Shown one piece after another: positions 1 to 9,230 of a stretch of DNA of 64,000 nt. Source of the DNA: JBEBVQ01 sp037190845 (GTDB lineage: Bacteria > Bacteroidota > Bacteroidia > Chitinophagales > Chitinophagaceae); assembly GCA_037190845.1 (NCBI GenBank), contig JBBCJI010000016.1:62001-126000 (forward strand), read 5' to 3'. The notes beneath the pieces were generated by a model. The model did no database searches, had not been told where the DNA came from, and saw nothing but the letters and a program-made list of their open reading frames with translations. Both the position numbers and the translations under genes were made by a program. Each line of letters begins with the position of its first letter. Position 1 is the first letter of the stretch.

Positions 1-563
1 AATGCAGCTACCTGTGCCGGTATCAGCTTTTGTTTCAGCATGGTGATGGAGATAAGAATGGGGAGGGTACCGGCCCCGAAGATATACATCAATCCCGCAG
101 CCTGGACCGCAGAGGGGGCATTGATTGCTGCCGCCAGCGCCATGTATACCAGTCCGCAGGGTAATAATCCATTGAGGATACCTGCTATAGCGAGTGTCCA
201 GGTATTGGGTTGTGCGAGGAACCGGGTAAGTTGGCGTTGAATGAAACCGCTCCACGGCAGGCGGATACTACGTCCGGGCAGGAAAGAAAGCAATCCCGCA
301 ATCAATAATAATGCCCCGGCGCCGATGGAAATATATTGCTGTATCTGCGGGTTAAAAGCGCTTCGGAAGCTGAACAGCAGCACCCCCAAACCTGCATACA
401 CACTGATCCGGCCAAGATGATATAGTATGATGGTATACCATTTCCGGATGCCGGTCATGGTGTGGAACGGCAGTACCCACATGATCGGGCCGCACATGCC
501 GGCGCAGTGGAGGCTGCCGGCCAGCCCCATTGTCAGCGCCATGATGAAGGTGAATGTGTGCAT
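1..563 (-). CDS. Sulfite exporter TauE/SafE-like membrane protein, partial
   Basis: The reading frame starts at an ATG at 563 and runs off the left edge, so only the first 187 codons are seen. The protein starts MHTFTFIMALTMG and carries a conserved N-terminal motif SLHCAGMCGP, followed by hydrophobic helices and a second half-repeat motif NGLLPCGLVYMA. These paired Cys-containing motifs are typical of the COG2836 permease group (TauE/SafE superfamily, formerly annotated UreH-like). In Bacteroidota this family is regularly the last gene of the cbb3 oxidase operon, as here downstream of ccoH. The two Cys motifs suggest metal or sulfur handling during oxidase assembly, but the substrate is not known. 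About 300 nt with a compound palindromic repeat separate it from ccoH. Confidence 0.85.
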   Translation of the reverse strand, partial: MHTFTFIMALTMGLAGSLHCAGMCGPIMWVLPFHTMTGIRKWYTIILYHLGRISVYAGLGVLLFSFRSAFNPQIQQYISIGAGALLLIAGLLSFLPGRSIRLPWSGFIQRQLTRFLAQPNTWTLAIAGILNGLLPCGLVYMALAAAINAPSAVQAAGLMYIFGAGTLPILISITMLKQKLIPAQVAA

Positions 564-614
564 TGCTATGTGTTTTTTGTGTTAGTAGTTTCTTCACTTT
601 GTGCTTTCTGTGCT

Positions 615-758
615 TTCCCGGATGTTAGCGAAGCGCATCCGGGAATACGGATAGAGCAGGATTTGTAATCCTGCGTTATTTGTTGGTATTATGTTTTCAT
701 CCGGGATCGGAGATCCCGGGTTATTAGTCATCCCGGATGCCCTTCGGAACATCCGGGA
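615..758. repeat. Compound palindromic element, copy A
   Basis: Four hairpins lie in a row: TTCCCGGATG pairs with CATCCGGGAA (615-645), GCAGGATTTG with its complement (656-674), CCGGGATC with GATCCCGG (701-719), and TCCCGGATG with CATCCGGGA (731-758). The two outer hairpins are related modules. It fills most of the gap between ccoH and the TauE-like gene. Related copies occur five more times in the window. Confidence 0.8.
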
Positions 759-861
759 AAGCATCGCAGCATCGACACAACGGTGTCATTCTTCGCTCTG
801 CGCTCAGGATGATACCGTCTTTTGATTTATGCTTGTTTGTCAAAAACATTGCGGTTATCCG

Positions 862-1305
862 TTACATTTTCAGACTCACTTCATTCTCCTGGTAATACTT
901 TTTTCCGTTGTATTCCCAGGAGATCTTAACCTGGTATAATGTCTGCTCCATGGTGCCGATGGGGATTGAGAATACGATCCCGTTTGCTGCAATGGCGTAG
1001 TTGCGATCCCAGGCTGCATTAGCGGGTGAGTAGAAGTTGATGGTGCCTTTGATATCCTGCTCCGAAAATTCCGGCGGGAATCCGAAGATGATATGCCCAT
1101 CGGCCTGTGTAATATCTACCGGTCGTGACAACCCCGACTGATTTTTACCGGCATCTATCACTTCCTGGAAGGCCAGCTCTTTCTGATAATAATCTTTGGA
1201 CACCAGATCGAACTGCTGACGCATACTGTTGTATACGAGTATCCCGATCATAACGACAAACCCGCCGTATAGTAATGCTATTCTTGTGCCCCATCCTATT
1301 TTCAT
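862..1305 (-). CDS. ccoH: FixH-family cbb3 oxidase assembly protein CcoH
   Basis: This 147-residue protein has one N-terminal membrane helix (about residues 8-25) and a short extracytoplasmic domain, the layout of the FixH family. FixH/CcoH proteins are needed for stable assembly of cbb3-type cytochrome c oxidase. The segment DLVSKDYYQKELAFQEVID is typical of the family. It lies 29 nt downstream of ccoG on the same strand, so it belongs to the ccoS-NO-Q-P-G-H unit. Identification rests on length, topology, family motif and neighbours. Confidence 0.88.
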   Translation of the reverse strand: MKIGWGTRIALLYGGFVVMIGILVYNSMRQQFDLVSKDYYQKELAFQEVIDAGKNQSGLSRPVDITQADGHIIFGFPPEFSEQDIKGTINFYSPANAAWDRNYAIAANGIVFSIPIGTMEQTLYQVKISWEYNGKKYYQENEVSLKM

Positions 1306-1334
1306 AAAGCAATGTGTTTAGTGTGTTGAATGTG

Positions 1335-2720
1335 TCAGAAAGGTCCGAGGAATGTTGTTTTTAATGTCTTGACTTTCCGGTCTCCTTCGTATACGCCTAT
1401 TTTTAGTGGTGTTTTCCGTTGCTGTACTTCTTTTTTGTCGATATAGATAAACAGTGATCCGGATGCAAATCCTTCTTCCGGAATGTCGAGGCTGTTTTTG
1501 CCTACAATGGTAATGCTACCGTTGAAGTTTTCGGGTTTCAGGATGATGTTCTTTTTCTGATAAGTCTTGTTGAGCAGTTTGTAATTGTAGAGGTTACTCA
1601 GCCTGTTATCGCTTTGCTCCTGGTATAACTGCCCCGGTGTACGTAATATGGATACGTCGATATCCGTACGGCTGATCAGCAGCCAGGCCTCCACACCCAA
1701 TAACAGGATCATAACTGCCGTATAGGCTTTGATACGTGTCGTAAAACGCAGTTTTTTCTTTGTTGTGATATTGTCTTCGGATGCATAACGGATCAGTCCC
1801 GTAGGTAGGTTGACTGCTTGCATCATCTTGTCGCAGGCATCAATGCAGGCGGTGCAGTTAACACATTCTAACTGGGTGCCATGCCGGATGTCGATCCCGG
1901 TAGGGCAAACCTTGACGCATTGCGCACAGTCTATACAGTCACCCGATGTGCGTTCTTCTTTTTTATTGAATTTCTTTCTCGGTTCTCCCCGCTGATAATC
2001 ATAAGCCACTACGATTGAGTTCTTGTCGAGCAATACACCCTGGAGCCTGCCATAGGGACATACAACGGTACACACCTGCTCCCGAAACCAGACATATACA
2101 AAGAAGAAAACGGTGGTGAAGATCACAATTGCTGCAAAGCCTCCGGGATGTTGCGACACCGGCTCCCGGATGATCTTGAACAGTTCATCGATGCCGATGA
2201 TATAGGCCAGGAATGTATTGGCGATGATAAAGCTGATGCCCCAGAATATCGCCCATTTGCTGAACTTACGCAGGATCTTGTTCGTATTCCAGGGCGTTTT
2301 GGCCAACATTTTCTGGTGTGCGGCATCTCCTTCGATCAGGTATTCGATACGACGGAACACCATCTCCATAAAGATGGTTTGAGGGCAGGCCCATCCGCAG
2401 AACACCCTGCCAAATACTACGGTAAACAGGGCGATGAAGACGATGAACAGGATCATACCCAGACCGAAGATGAAAAAATCCTGCGGCCAGAATATCTGGC
2501 CGAACAGGATGAAGCGTCGTTCGATGATGTTGGCCAGAAACAGCGGATGTCCGTTGACCTTTATAAAGGGGAGGGAGAAAAAAAGTGCCAGGTAAAACAG
2601 GCTCAGCCACTTGCGGGCATTATATATTTTGCCTTCCGGTTTCTGTGGGTACAGCCATATACGTTTGCCTTTGCTGTCAACGGTTGCTACTTTATCTCTG
2701 AACGACGCTGTTTCTTCCAT
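1335..2720 (-). CDS. ccoG: Cytochrome c oxidase accessory protein CcoG (FixG/RdxA)
   Basis: This is a polytopic membrane iron-sulfur protein of 461 residues. It has CGWACP at about 108-113, CTVVCPYG near 217-224, and two ferredoxin-type clusters (CIDCAQCVKVCP at 262-273 and CVNCTACIDAC at 286-296). The C-terminal 120 residues follow a last membrane helix and match the Ig-like FixG_C region. CcoG is known to reduce Cu(II) during copper delivery to cbb3 oxidase. Its stop is 29 nt before ccoH and its start is 9 nt after ccoP, so the three are cotranscribed. Length and all motifs are intact. Confidence 0.95.
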   Translation of the reverse strand: MEETASFRDKVATVDSKGKRIWLYPQKPEGKIYNARKWLSLFYLALFFSLPFIKVNGHPLFLANIIERRFILFGQIFWPQDFFIFGLGMILFIVFIALFTVVFGRVFCGWACPQTIFMEMVFRRIEYLIEGDAAHQKMLAKTPWNTNKILRKFSKWAIFWGISFIIANTFLAYIIGIDELFKIIREPVSQHPGGFAAIVIFTTVFFFVYVWFREQVCTVVCPYGRLQGVLLDKNSIVVAYDYQRGEPRKKFNKKEERTSGDCIDCAQCVKVCPTGIDIRHGTQLECVNCTACIDACDKMMQAVNLPTGLIRYASEDNITTKKKLRFTTRIKAYTAVMILLLGVEAWLLISRTDIDVSILRTPGQLYQEQSDNRLSNLYNYKLLNKTYQKKNIILKPENFNGSITIVGKNSLDIPEEGFASGSLFIYIDKKEVQQRKTPLKIGVYEGDRKVKTLKTTFLGPF

Positions 2721-2729
2721 TTCCTTTGT

Positions 2730-3863
2730 CTATATAGATTCTGTCTCTGCCGGTTTCGATGTTGCCGGCGCTTCTGCCTCCGGAGTATTATATAATGGTC
2801 CCTGCGGTTCTTTGGGAGCTGCAGGCGTAGTGCCTTGCAGGGTCATGATATAGCTGGCCAACGCTGCAAGCTGCCGGGGCGAATAGTCGTCTTTCCAGCT
2901 TTTCATGCCTTTGTCCTGAAAGCCATATTTTATGGACTTGAATACATCGCTCAGGCTGCCGCCATGCAGCCAGTAGGGATCTGTAAGGTTGGGCCCGATA
3001 CCGCCGCCGCCGTCATTGGCGTGGCAGGCAGCACATACCTGTCCGTATATTTTTATGCCTTCGGCGAGCGCCATTTGGTCTTCTATCATGGTGACGTTTT
3101 GCTCGTCTATATTGCCTGCATTCGCAGCCAGATAGGCTGCCACTTCTGCTTCGCCGCGTTGTACTTCGGTTACAAACTCTTCGTGCGAGCTGGGACCGCT
3201 GCCTACGTGATAGTACCACATGTAGATGACGGAGATGACAATCGTAAAGTAGAACCCGTACTTCCACCAGGGAGGCAGATCGTTGTCGAGCTCACGGATG
3301 CCGTCGTAATCGTGACCCAGGAGGATGCCGGTTTCTTTCTCCATAGAAACGGATTTGTTGAACCGGTCGAGGAAGGATCTTCTGACCACGGCTTTTACCG
3401 CTTTCTCCACTTCCGGTTTGCCGACGCTCAGACGGATCAGTAAGCGGATGTTGAGGAGCAGGCAAAGCAGCACAATAAGCTCAAACCCGATGATAGAGAT
3501 CAGTGCATAGAATTCTTTAGCCGCGATGCCGCTGATATAGGTGGTTCCGGGGGCAGCAGCAACTGCTTCTTCTGCTGCCACGGCGGGGAGCGTAAGTAAT
3601 ATCAGTCCGGTAAGCAGCGCCGGCAATATGCCTTTGGCTTTCTTCCGCTCTTTACGCAGCCTTTCACGGTATACGGTAACAAGCTGACGCAGTACATGCG
3701 TCGTTATCCCAATCACGAACAGAAGGATGAGCATCAGGCTTACCAGCCCGATCAGGACCGGGTTGAGGGAGAACCCGTTTGCCGGTGTTCCGTTCGCAGC
3801 ATGTACAAATGCCGGTTCCAGGCAAATGATGATCAGGAGGGCTTTCTTTAATAGTTTATACAT
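2730..3863 (-). CDS. ccoP: cbb3-type cytochrome c oxidase diheme-type subunit III, single-heme form (CcoP)
   Basis: The 377-residue product has a signal or anchor helix at the N-terminus, helices near 34-55, 80-97 and 117-145, and the CcoP signature LDNDLPPWW at about 192-200 followed by another helix. A single heme c site CAACH is at 277-281, with Met320 as the probable sixth ligand. Classical proteobacterial CcoP has two CXXCH motifs; only one is present here, and the N-terminal membrane part is longer, as in other Bacteroidota. Its role is electron transfer from a periplasmic c-type donor to the catalytic subunit. The C-terminal tail is rich in Pro, Ala and Glu. It lies 12 nt after ccoQ. 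Confidence 0.93.
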   Translation of the reverse strand: MYKLLKKALLIIICLEPAFVHAANGTPANGFSLNPVLIGLVSLMLILLFVIGITTHVLRQLVTVYRERLRKERKKAKGILPALLTGLILLTLPAVAAEEAVAAAPGTTYISGIAAKEFYALISIIGFELIVLLCLLLNIRLLIRLSVGKPEVEKAVKAVVRRSFLDRFNKSVSMEKETGILLGHDYDGIRELDNDLPPWWKYGFYFTIVISVIYMWYYHVGSGPSSHEEFVTEVQRGEAEVAAYLAANAGNIDEQNVTMIEDQMALAEGIKIYGQVCAACHANDGGGGIGPNLTDPYWLHGGSLSDVFKSIKYGFQDKGMKSWKDDYSPRQLAALASYIMTLQGTTPAAPKEPQGPLYNTPEAEAPATSKPAETESI

Positions 3864-3875
3864 ACAGGGGGGCTT

Positions 3876-4058
3876 TTACAGAGATTGTAGATCTTTTTCG
3901 TCAGGGAATGGTATCTGTTTCAGTGACCGGATGTAGCCTTTGTCTGCACGGAATGCCCACAGCGACAGTCCGGTAAAGAAGATGAAGAATATAAGCAGCG
4001 ATGTCAGTGGATATATTCCTACGCCTGTGATGCTTTCCAGATAATTGATGAATTTCAT
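3876..4058 (-). CDS. ccoQ: cbb3 oxidase small subunit CcoQ
   Basis: This 60-residue protein has one central membrane helix (about 15-35) followed by a charged tail with IPFPDEKD, the usual CcoQ layout. CcoQ stabilises the interaction of CcoP with the CcoNO core. Sequence similarity in such short proteins is weak, so the call relies on size, topology and position between ccoNO (20 nt away) and ccoP (12 nt away). Confidence 0.85.
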   Translation of the reverse strand: MKFINYLESITGVGIYPLTSLLIFFIFFTGLSLWAFRADKGYIRSLKQIPFPDEKDLQSL

Positions 4059-4078
4059 TGCCGGATATTTTGAATGGG

Positions 4079-6277
4079 TTATTCGTTCGTTTTTTGTTCT
4101 ACAGTGATGTCCGTGCCGAGTCGTTGCAGATAGGCGATCAGTGCAATGATCTCTTTCTCTTTCCGTGCGTTTATGTTTTCAGAAACGAGGTTGGCTGCGA
4201 TCTTTTCAGCCTGTTCGCGGAGGTCGGTGTTGGCGATCTTGTCATACCCTTCAGGATATGGTACTCCCAGTGTTTGCATGGCGCGTATACGTGCGCCTGT
4301 GGTGGCAGTGTCAATATCATCATTGAACAGCCATATATATTCCGGCATGATGGAACCCGGTGAGATACTGCGTGGGTCGTACATGTGGTTGTAATGCCAG
4401 GCGTTCGACTTTTTATTGTTGCCCGCACCTGCCCGTGCCAGATCCGGACCGGTACGCTTGCTGCCCCACTGGAAGGGGTGGTCGTAGATGAATTCACCCG
4501 CTTTGGAGTATTCTCCGTATCGTGCTACCTCGTCGCGGAAGGGGCGTATCATCTGACTGTGACAGGTGTAGCAACCTTCACGCACATATATGTCGCGTCC
4601 ATGCAGCTCAAGCGGCGTGTACGGTTTTACGCTGCTGATGGTGGGTATGTTTGATTTGACGAGGAATGTGGGTATGATCTCTATCAGACCACCGATGGCT
4701 ACTACGATCAGGCTACCTACCAGCAATTGTACGGGGCGGCGCTCGATCCAGCGGTGCCAGTGCTCCTTGCTATGTGGTTCGTACACTTTGGATAACGGAG
4801 CGGCTTCTGCTGCTTCGTCATTCAGCATTTTACCGGCACGAACAGTCTTGTATAGATTGTATGCCATCATCAGCGCACCGATCAGGAAGAGTGCTCCACC
4901 TACACCACGCATCATATAGAAGGGGCGCATCTGGTCTACGGTTTCCATGAACTGGTATTTCAGCGTTCCTTCCGGTGTGAATTCTTTCCACATCATCCGC
5001 TGCATGAACCCGGCCCAGTAAAGCGGTACGGCGTAAAACACAATTCCCAGTGTGCCGATCCAGAAATGCTGGTTGGCCAGCTTGGTAGACCAGAGTTTTG
5101 TCTGGAATATACGCGGGATCAACCAGTACAATACGCCGAATGTGAGGAAGCCGTTCCAGCCCAGCGCGCCGACGTGTACGTGTGCAATGGTCCAATCAGT
5201 AAAGTGGCTGATAGCATTTACATTTTTCAGACTGAGCATCGGTCCTTCAAAGGTGGCCATACCGTATGCGGTAACGGCCACGACGAGGAATTTCAGGACG
5301 GGTTCTTCACGCACTTTGTCCCAGGCGCCGCGGAGTGTCAGCAGGCCGTTGAGCATACCGCCCCAGGATGGCGCGAGCAGCATCAGGGAGAACACAGTGC
5401 CGAGTGACTGTGCCCAGTCGGGCAGGGCAGTGTACAACAGGTGGTGCGGTCCGGCCCAGATATAAATAAAGATCAGCGCCCAGAAGTGAATGATGGAAAG
5501 GCGGTAAGAGTATACCGGTCTGTTCGCTGCTTTGGGCAGGAAGTAATACATCAGGCCAAGATAAGGGGTGGTCAGGAAAAAGGCCACAGCGTTGTGTCCG
5601 TACCACCATTGTACCAGTGCATCCTGTACCCCGGCATACCAGGAGTAAGACTTCATCCAGGTAAATGGTATCTCTACTGAGTTGACAATATGCAGCATAG
5701 CTACCGTAACGAACGTTGCGATATAAAACCAGATGGCCACATACAGGTGACGCTCTCTCCGTTTGATGATGGTGCCGAACATATTCCAGCCAAAAACAAC
5801 CCAGATCAGGGTAATCAGGATGTCAATGGGCCATTCGAGTTCTGCGTATTCTTTACCGGTGGTATAGCCGGCGAGCAGGGTGACGGCTGCGAGCACAATG
5901 ATCAATTGCCAGCCCCAGAAGTGCAGCTTACTGAGTAGGTCGCTGAACATCCGTGCTTTACACAAGCGCTGCAGCGAATAGTACACACCCATAAAGATCC
6001 CGTTGCCCACAAAGGCAAAGATGATGGCGTTGGTGTGCACCGGCCGTACCCGCCCGAAGGTGGTTTCGGCAGTGTTGAAGTTCAGCACGGGGTATACGAG
6101 CTGTAGCGCCGCCAGCAAACCGGCCAGCATGCCTACGATACCCCAGAAAATGGTCGCATAGGCAAACCATTTTACGATCTTGTTGTCGTAGTAGAATTTG
6201 TCTGTAGTCTGCAGGGGAGGGACGGCGGGGATCGCCGTGTCTGTTGTGTTGTGGCCTGACTGTTGGATTGTATGCAT
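4079..6277 (-). CDS. ccoNO: Fused cbb3 oxidase catalytic and monoheme subunits CcoNO
   Basis: One 732-residue chain carries the CcoN oxidase core (about residues 30-480, a dozen membrane helices with the His ligands for heme b, heme b3 and CuB, such as WWYGHNAVAFF and the AHVHVGALGWNG segment). After a linker it continues with a CcoO-type membrane anchor and a heme c domain with CYTCHS at about 568. The fusion of subunits I and II is usual in Bacteroidota. The enzyme reduces O2 with high affinity and pumps protons. It lies directly after ccoS and before ccoQ. There is no internal stop or frameshift. Confidence 0.96.
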   Translation of the reverse strand: MHTIQQSGHNTTDTAIPAVPPLQTTDKFYYDNKIVKWFAYATIFWGIVGMLAGLLAALQLVYPVLNFNTAETTFGRVRPVHTNAIIFAFVGNGIFMGVYYSLQRLCKARMFSDLLSKLHFWGWQLIIVLAAVTLLAGYTTGKEYAELEWPIDILITLIWVVFGWNMFGTIIKRRERHLYVAIWFYIATFVTVAMLHIVNSVEIPFTWMKSYSWYAGVQDALVQWWYGHNAVAFFLTTPYLGLMYYFLPKAANRPVYSYRLSIIHFWALIFIYIWAGPHHLLYTALPDWAQSLGTVFSLMLLAPSWGGMLNGLLTLRGAWDKVREEPVLKFLVVAVTAYGMATFEGPMLSLKNVNAISHFTDWTIAHVHVGALGWNGFLTFGVLYWLIPRIFQTKLWSTKLANQHFWIGTLGIVFYAVPLYWAGFMQRMMWKEFTPEGTLKYQFMETVDQMRPFYMMRGVGGALFLIGALMMAYNLYKTVRAGKMLNDEAAEAAPLSKVYEPHSKEHWHRWIERRPVQLLVGSLIVVAIGGLIEIIPTFLVKSNIPTISSVKPYTPLELHGRDIYVREGCYTCHSQMIRPFRDEVARYGEYSKAGEFIYDHPFQWGSKRTGPDLARAGAGNNKKSNAWHYNHMYDPRSISPGSIMPEYIWLFNDDIDTATTGARIRAMQTLGVPYPEGYDKIANTDLREQAEKIAANLVSENINARKEKEIIALIAYLQRLGTDITVEQKTNE

Positions 6278-6300
6278 AAACGGGGTTGATTATGTCGTGA

Positions 6301-6456
6301 TTAGTCGTTGTTTAAAGTGTCATTGTCATGCAGCATCCGCATGGCGGCCCCCTTCTGGTCTTCAAGCTGGTTGCTTCGGACGCTCCACAGAAATGCAACC
6401 AGGAAACCACCCGCGACGGCCAGGCTTGCCAGTATCAGGATATAGAGTACGCTCAT
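6301..6456 (-). CDS. ccoS: cbb3 oxidase assembly protein CcoS
   Basis: A 51-residue reading frame starts with MSVLYILILASLAVAGG, has one membrane helix, and continues with WSVRSNQLEDQKGAAMRML, the conserved CcoS pattern in which an aromatic/Ser stretch is followed by QxDD/EDxxxPA-like residues. CcoS is needed for cofactor insertion into cbb3 oxidase. It is the first gene of the minus-strand unit, 23 nt upstream of ccoNO, and lies about 25 nt downstream of a TAGCTTTG -7 element. Confidence 0.9.
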   Translation of the reverse strand: MSVLYILILASLAVAGGFLVAFLWSVRSNQLEDQKGAAMRMLHDNDTLNND

Positions 6457-6480
6457 GGAATAATGATTTGTTTATTTATA

Positions 6481-6545
6481 CAAAGCTATCCGGCTGCTAT
6501 TGCTTTATCTATGATCATCCGCACCCGGAAATATGACTTTTGTCA
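6481..6545 (-). promoter_or_regulatory. FNR-like box and -7 element upstream of ccoS
   Basis: On the minus strand a perfect dyad TGACAAAAGTCA (6545 to 6534) has the TGAC-N4-GTCA form of CRP/FNR-family sites. It is followed after exactly 45 nt by TAGCTTTG (6488 to 6481), a perfect match to the Bacteroidota -7 consensus TAnnTTTG. If transcription starts about four bases after the last G, the dyad is centred near -62, a class I activator position. No TTTG -33 element is seen at the usual distance, which fits activator dependence. Confidence 0.75.
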
Positions 6546-6616
6546 AGTTTTTGTCAGGATGAAGTATCGGTTCATAAAACGACTTAGCACATGGATATGT
6601 CTGGAACGCTTAACGC

Positions 6617-6757
6617 TTTCCCGGATGTTAGCGTAGCGCATCCGGGAAAGGTGATAAAGCGGGATTTGCAATCCCACCGCATGACACAGTCTCTTTTGCC
6701 GGGGTTACAAACCCCGGATCATCCGTCGTCCCGGATGTCTTTCAGAACATCCGGGAC
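6617..6757. repeat. Compound palindromic element, copy B
   Basis: Its hairpins are TTTCCCGGATG paired with its complement (6617-6649), CGGGATTTGCAATCCC (6660-6675), CCGGGGTTACAAACCCCGG (6699-6717) and GTCCCGGATG paired with CATCCGGGAC (6728-6757). It sits in the 341-nt gap between ccoI and ccoS, downstream of ccoI and upstream of the FNR-like box of ccoS. Short reading frames across it are by-products of the repeat. Confidence 0.8.
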
Positions 6758-6797
6758 AGCATCGTCGGGATGAAACTGTTCATTAATTCACGCTCAT

Positions 6798-9218
6798 TCA
6801 TAATTTTAACTTCCGTGCTGCCCATGCAGACAAACCGGTGGATATCAATACAATGCTCAATGTACTGGACGGCATCAGGATCGCGGCGATCATAGGGCTC
6901 ATCAATCCCTGTATCGCGATCGATAATCCGATGATATTGTACAGGATGGAAACGATAAAGCTGATGTGTATGATCCGCTGACCTGCCTGTGCCATCCTGA
7001 TAAGTGAAGGGATACGGCTGAACTTTGATGCATCCAGTATCGCGTCGCACGAGGGAGTGAAGTTATTGATGTCGTTGGCGAGTGTGATGCCGATGTTGCT
7101 CTGTTGCAATGCGCCTGCATCGTTCAGCCCGTCGCCGATCATCAGCACCTTTTCTCCTTTTTTCTGTAAAGCCTCGATATACTCCAGCTTTTCTCCGGGG
7201 GATTTTCCGAAATGCATCCGGTCTTTGCTGCCGAAAAGTGCATGGAACTGAAACTTCTTGGGTTCCCGGTCTCCTGAAAGCAGGGAAACCTGATACTCAT
7301 TGCGCAATTCCATTATTGTTTCCGGCATTTGCTCCCGGTAACGCGGGGTGCAACGAAAATGACCTTCTTTCCCGTTTATGCTGATGAATACGATACCTGA
7401 CAGATTGTTTTTTTCCTGAACGCCCGTGAACGTCGCGCTGCCGATATGAATCTCCTGATCTTTAATTGTTGCCTTGATCCCGGATCCCGGAATTTCTTCC
7501 CATGAATCTATATCCACCGGGGGATATAGATTCATGTGTTCTGTGATCGCCTTGCTGTAAGGATGGTTGCTCGAACGTACACAATTATATATCCATTGTC
7601 TTTCTTCTTCTGTGAAATGACCGGTCTGATCGGCGCTGACGGATACGCCATCGGTTAGTGTGCCCGTTTTATCAAAGACAATGTGTGTTACCTTGCTGAG
7701 CTGCTCTGCCACTGCGGCATCGCGCAGGTAAAGCCCACCATCTGAAAACAGGCGCAGCAGGTTGCCGTTGGTGAATGTGGCGGCCAGCAGCAGAGCGCAG
7801 GGACAGGCTACGATCAGCATGGCTGATACAGCAGGGATGATGACGGAGGGATTGTGGATCCACCAGTAGACGGCGGTGATGCCGGCCAGCGTGAAAAGTA
7901 TCCAGGTGAAATATTTACTGAGCAGATGTACAAAACTTGTTTGTTGCCGTTCGTCCGATTTGTTTTTGCTGAAAGCATAGTGGTTCCAGAGGGAGGTGAG
8001 GTAACTTTCGGATACCGGTTGGGATACGGAGACTGCTATCTGACGGCCAATATGTCGCCCGCCGGCGTAGACCTGCTTGCCGGTTGCTACCATGACCGGT
8101 TCACTTTCTCCGGTCACAAAGCTGTAGTCTACATAGGCAGTCCCGTTTGTGACTATGCCGTCGGTCGGGATGATCTCGTTGCCATGCAGTAATACGGTAT
8201 CTCCTTTTGCCAGGTCGTGCAGGCTGCGGGTGGTTGTACCCTGCTCCGTCTGTACTGTGACAGCTATCGGGAAGTATGATTTGTAGTCACGATGAAAGGA
8301 AAGCGACCGGTAAGTGCGTTCCTGTACCACTCTGCCGGCCAGCATGAAGAATACGATGCCGCTCATACTGTCGAGGTAGCCATTGCCCATACCATTGGCT
8401 ATTTCATAGATACTGCGCCCGAATGTGATGAGCAGTGCCAGCGCTATGGGGGCATCTATATGGAGGATACGCCGGCGAATGCTCACCCAGGTGTTCACCC
8501 AAAATTCGGAGGCGCAGTAGAAAAATACGGGTAGTGACAGTGTCAGATTTAATATGCGGAACAGGAGTGCATGGCCTTCGCTCAGGGTGCCTGCGGAGAG
8601 ATATTCAGGAAAACTCATCAACATAATATTGCCGAAGCAGAATCCTGCTATGCCAAGTTTGTATATGCGTTGGCGGTTTGTCTTTTTCTCTTTTTTCTTT
8701 TCCGCATCGTGCAGGCTGATCGCAGGTTCATACCCGATGATAGTCATCAATTCCACGATCTGACGCAGGCTTATTTTGCTACGGTGAAAGTGTATCGTGA
8801 TCTCTTTTGTGCTGAAGTTGAGCCGGCTCTCGATGATGCCGGTATTCATCCGCGACATATGCTCCAGCAGCCACATGCAGGAGCTGCAATGCACGCCAGG
8901 AATATACAGGGTGACGATGGTATGGTTACCGTCTGTGAACTTATAGAGCTGACCGGCAATGGCTTCATTGTCGAGGTAAGCGTATTTTTCATTGTGCAGG
9001 GGTCTGATCTGGCTGAGGCCGGGATGCTGCTGTATTTCGTAATAGTTGCACAGTCCGTTGCTGTTGATGATCTCATATACCAGCCGGCATCCGTCACAGC
9101 AGAAGCGCTTGTCCCCGATGGCTATATCGTGTGTCAGGCAGTCGCTGCCGCAATGGTAGCATTTCATGCCTGTGGCTTTTTTCTGTACGGGTGGGGCTTC
9201 TGTGGTTGCGATGGGCAT
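6798..9218 (-). CDS. ccoI: Heavy-metal P1B-type ATPase CcoI (FixI), copper export for cbb3 assembly
   Basis: The 806-residue protein has an N-terminal Cys-rich metal-binding segment (HCGSDC near 21-26 and CCDGCR near 39-44), then an HMA-like domain with the motif VHCSSCMW, and the P-type ATPase core. In that core CPC lies in the membrane (ACPCALLLA), the phosphorylation site is DKTGT and the hinge is GDGLND. This is the Bacteroidota form of CcoI/FixI, which moves copper across the membrane for the CuB site of cbb3 oxidase. It follows a Cys-rich helical protein by 12 nt under the second FNR-like promoter rather than lying next to ccoG-H. Confidence 0.92.
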   Translation of the reverse strand: MPIATTEAPPVQKKATGMKCYHCGSDCLTHDIAIGDKRFCCDGCRLVYEIINSNGLCNYYEIQQHPGLSQIRPLHNEKYAYLDNEAIAGQLYKFTDGNHTIVTLYIPGVHCSSCMWLLEHMSRMNTGIIESRLNFSTKEITIHFHRSKISLRQIVELMTIIGYEPAISLHDAEKKKEKKTNRQRIYKLGIAGFCFGNIMLMSFPEYLSAGTLSEGHALLFRILNLTLSLPVFFYCASEFWVNTWVSIRRRILHIDAPIALALLITFGRSIYEIANGMGNGYLDSMSGIVFFMLAGRVVQERTYRSLSFHRDYKSYFPIAVTVQTEQGTTTRSLHDLAKGDTVLLHGNEIIPTDGIVTNGTAYVDYSFVTGESEPVMVATGKQVYAGGRHIGRQIAVSVSQPVSESYLTSLWNHYAFSKNKSDERQQTSFVHLLSKYFTWILFTLAGITAVYWWIHNPSVIIPAVSAMLIVACPCALLLAATFTNGNLLRLFSDGGLYLRDAAVAEQLSKVTHIVFDKTGTLTDGVSVSADQTGHFTEEERQWIYNCVRSSNHPYSKAITEHMNLYPPVDIDSWEEIPGSGIKATIKDQEIHIGSATFTGVQEKNNLSGIVFISINGKEGHFRCTPRYREQMPETIMELRNEYQVSLLSGDREPKKFQFHALFGSKDRMHFGKSPGEKLEYIEALQKKGEKVLMIGDGLNDAGALQQSNIGITLANDINNFTPSCDAILDASKFSRIPSLIRMAQAGQRIIHISFIVSILYNIIGLSIAIQGLMSPMIAAILMPSSTLSIVLISTGLSAWAARKLKL

Positions 9219-9230
9219 GTGAGCTATAGT

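Noticed and set aside
2148..2795. Plus-strand frames opposite ccoG and ccoP
   Set aside because: Low-complexity antisense shadows of the oxidase genes.
6591..6773. Open frame across 6591-6773
   Set aside because: It crosses compound element B and the end of the FNR-controlled gap, with no ribosome site or protein-like pattern.
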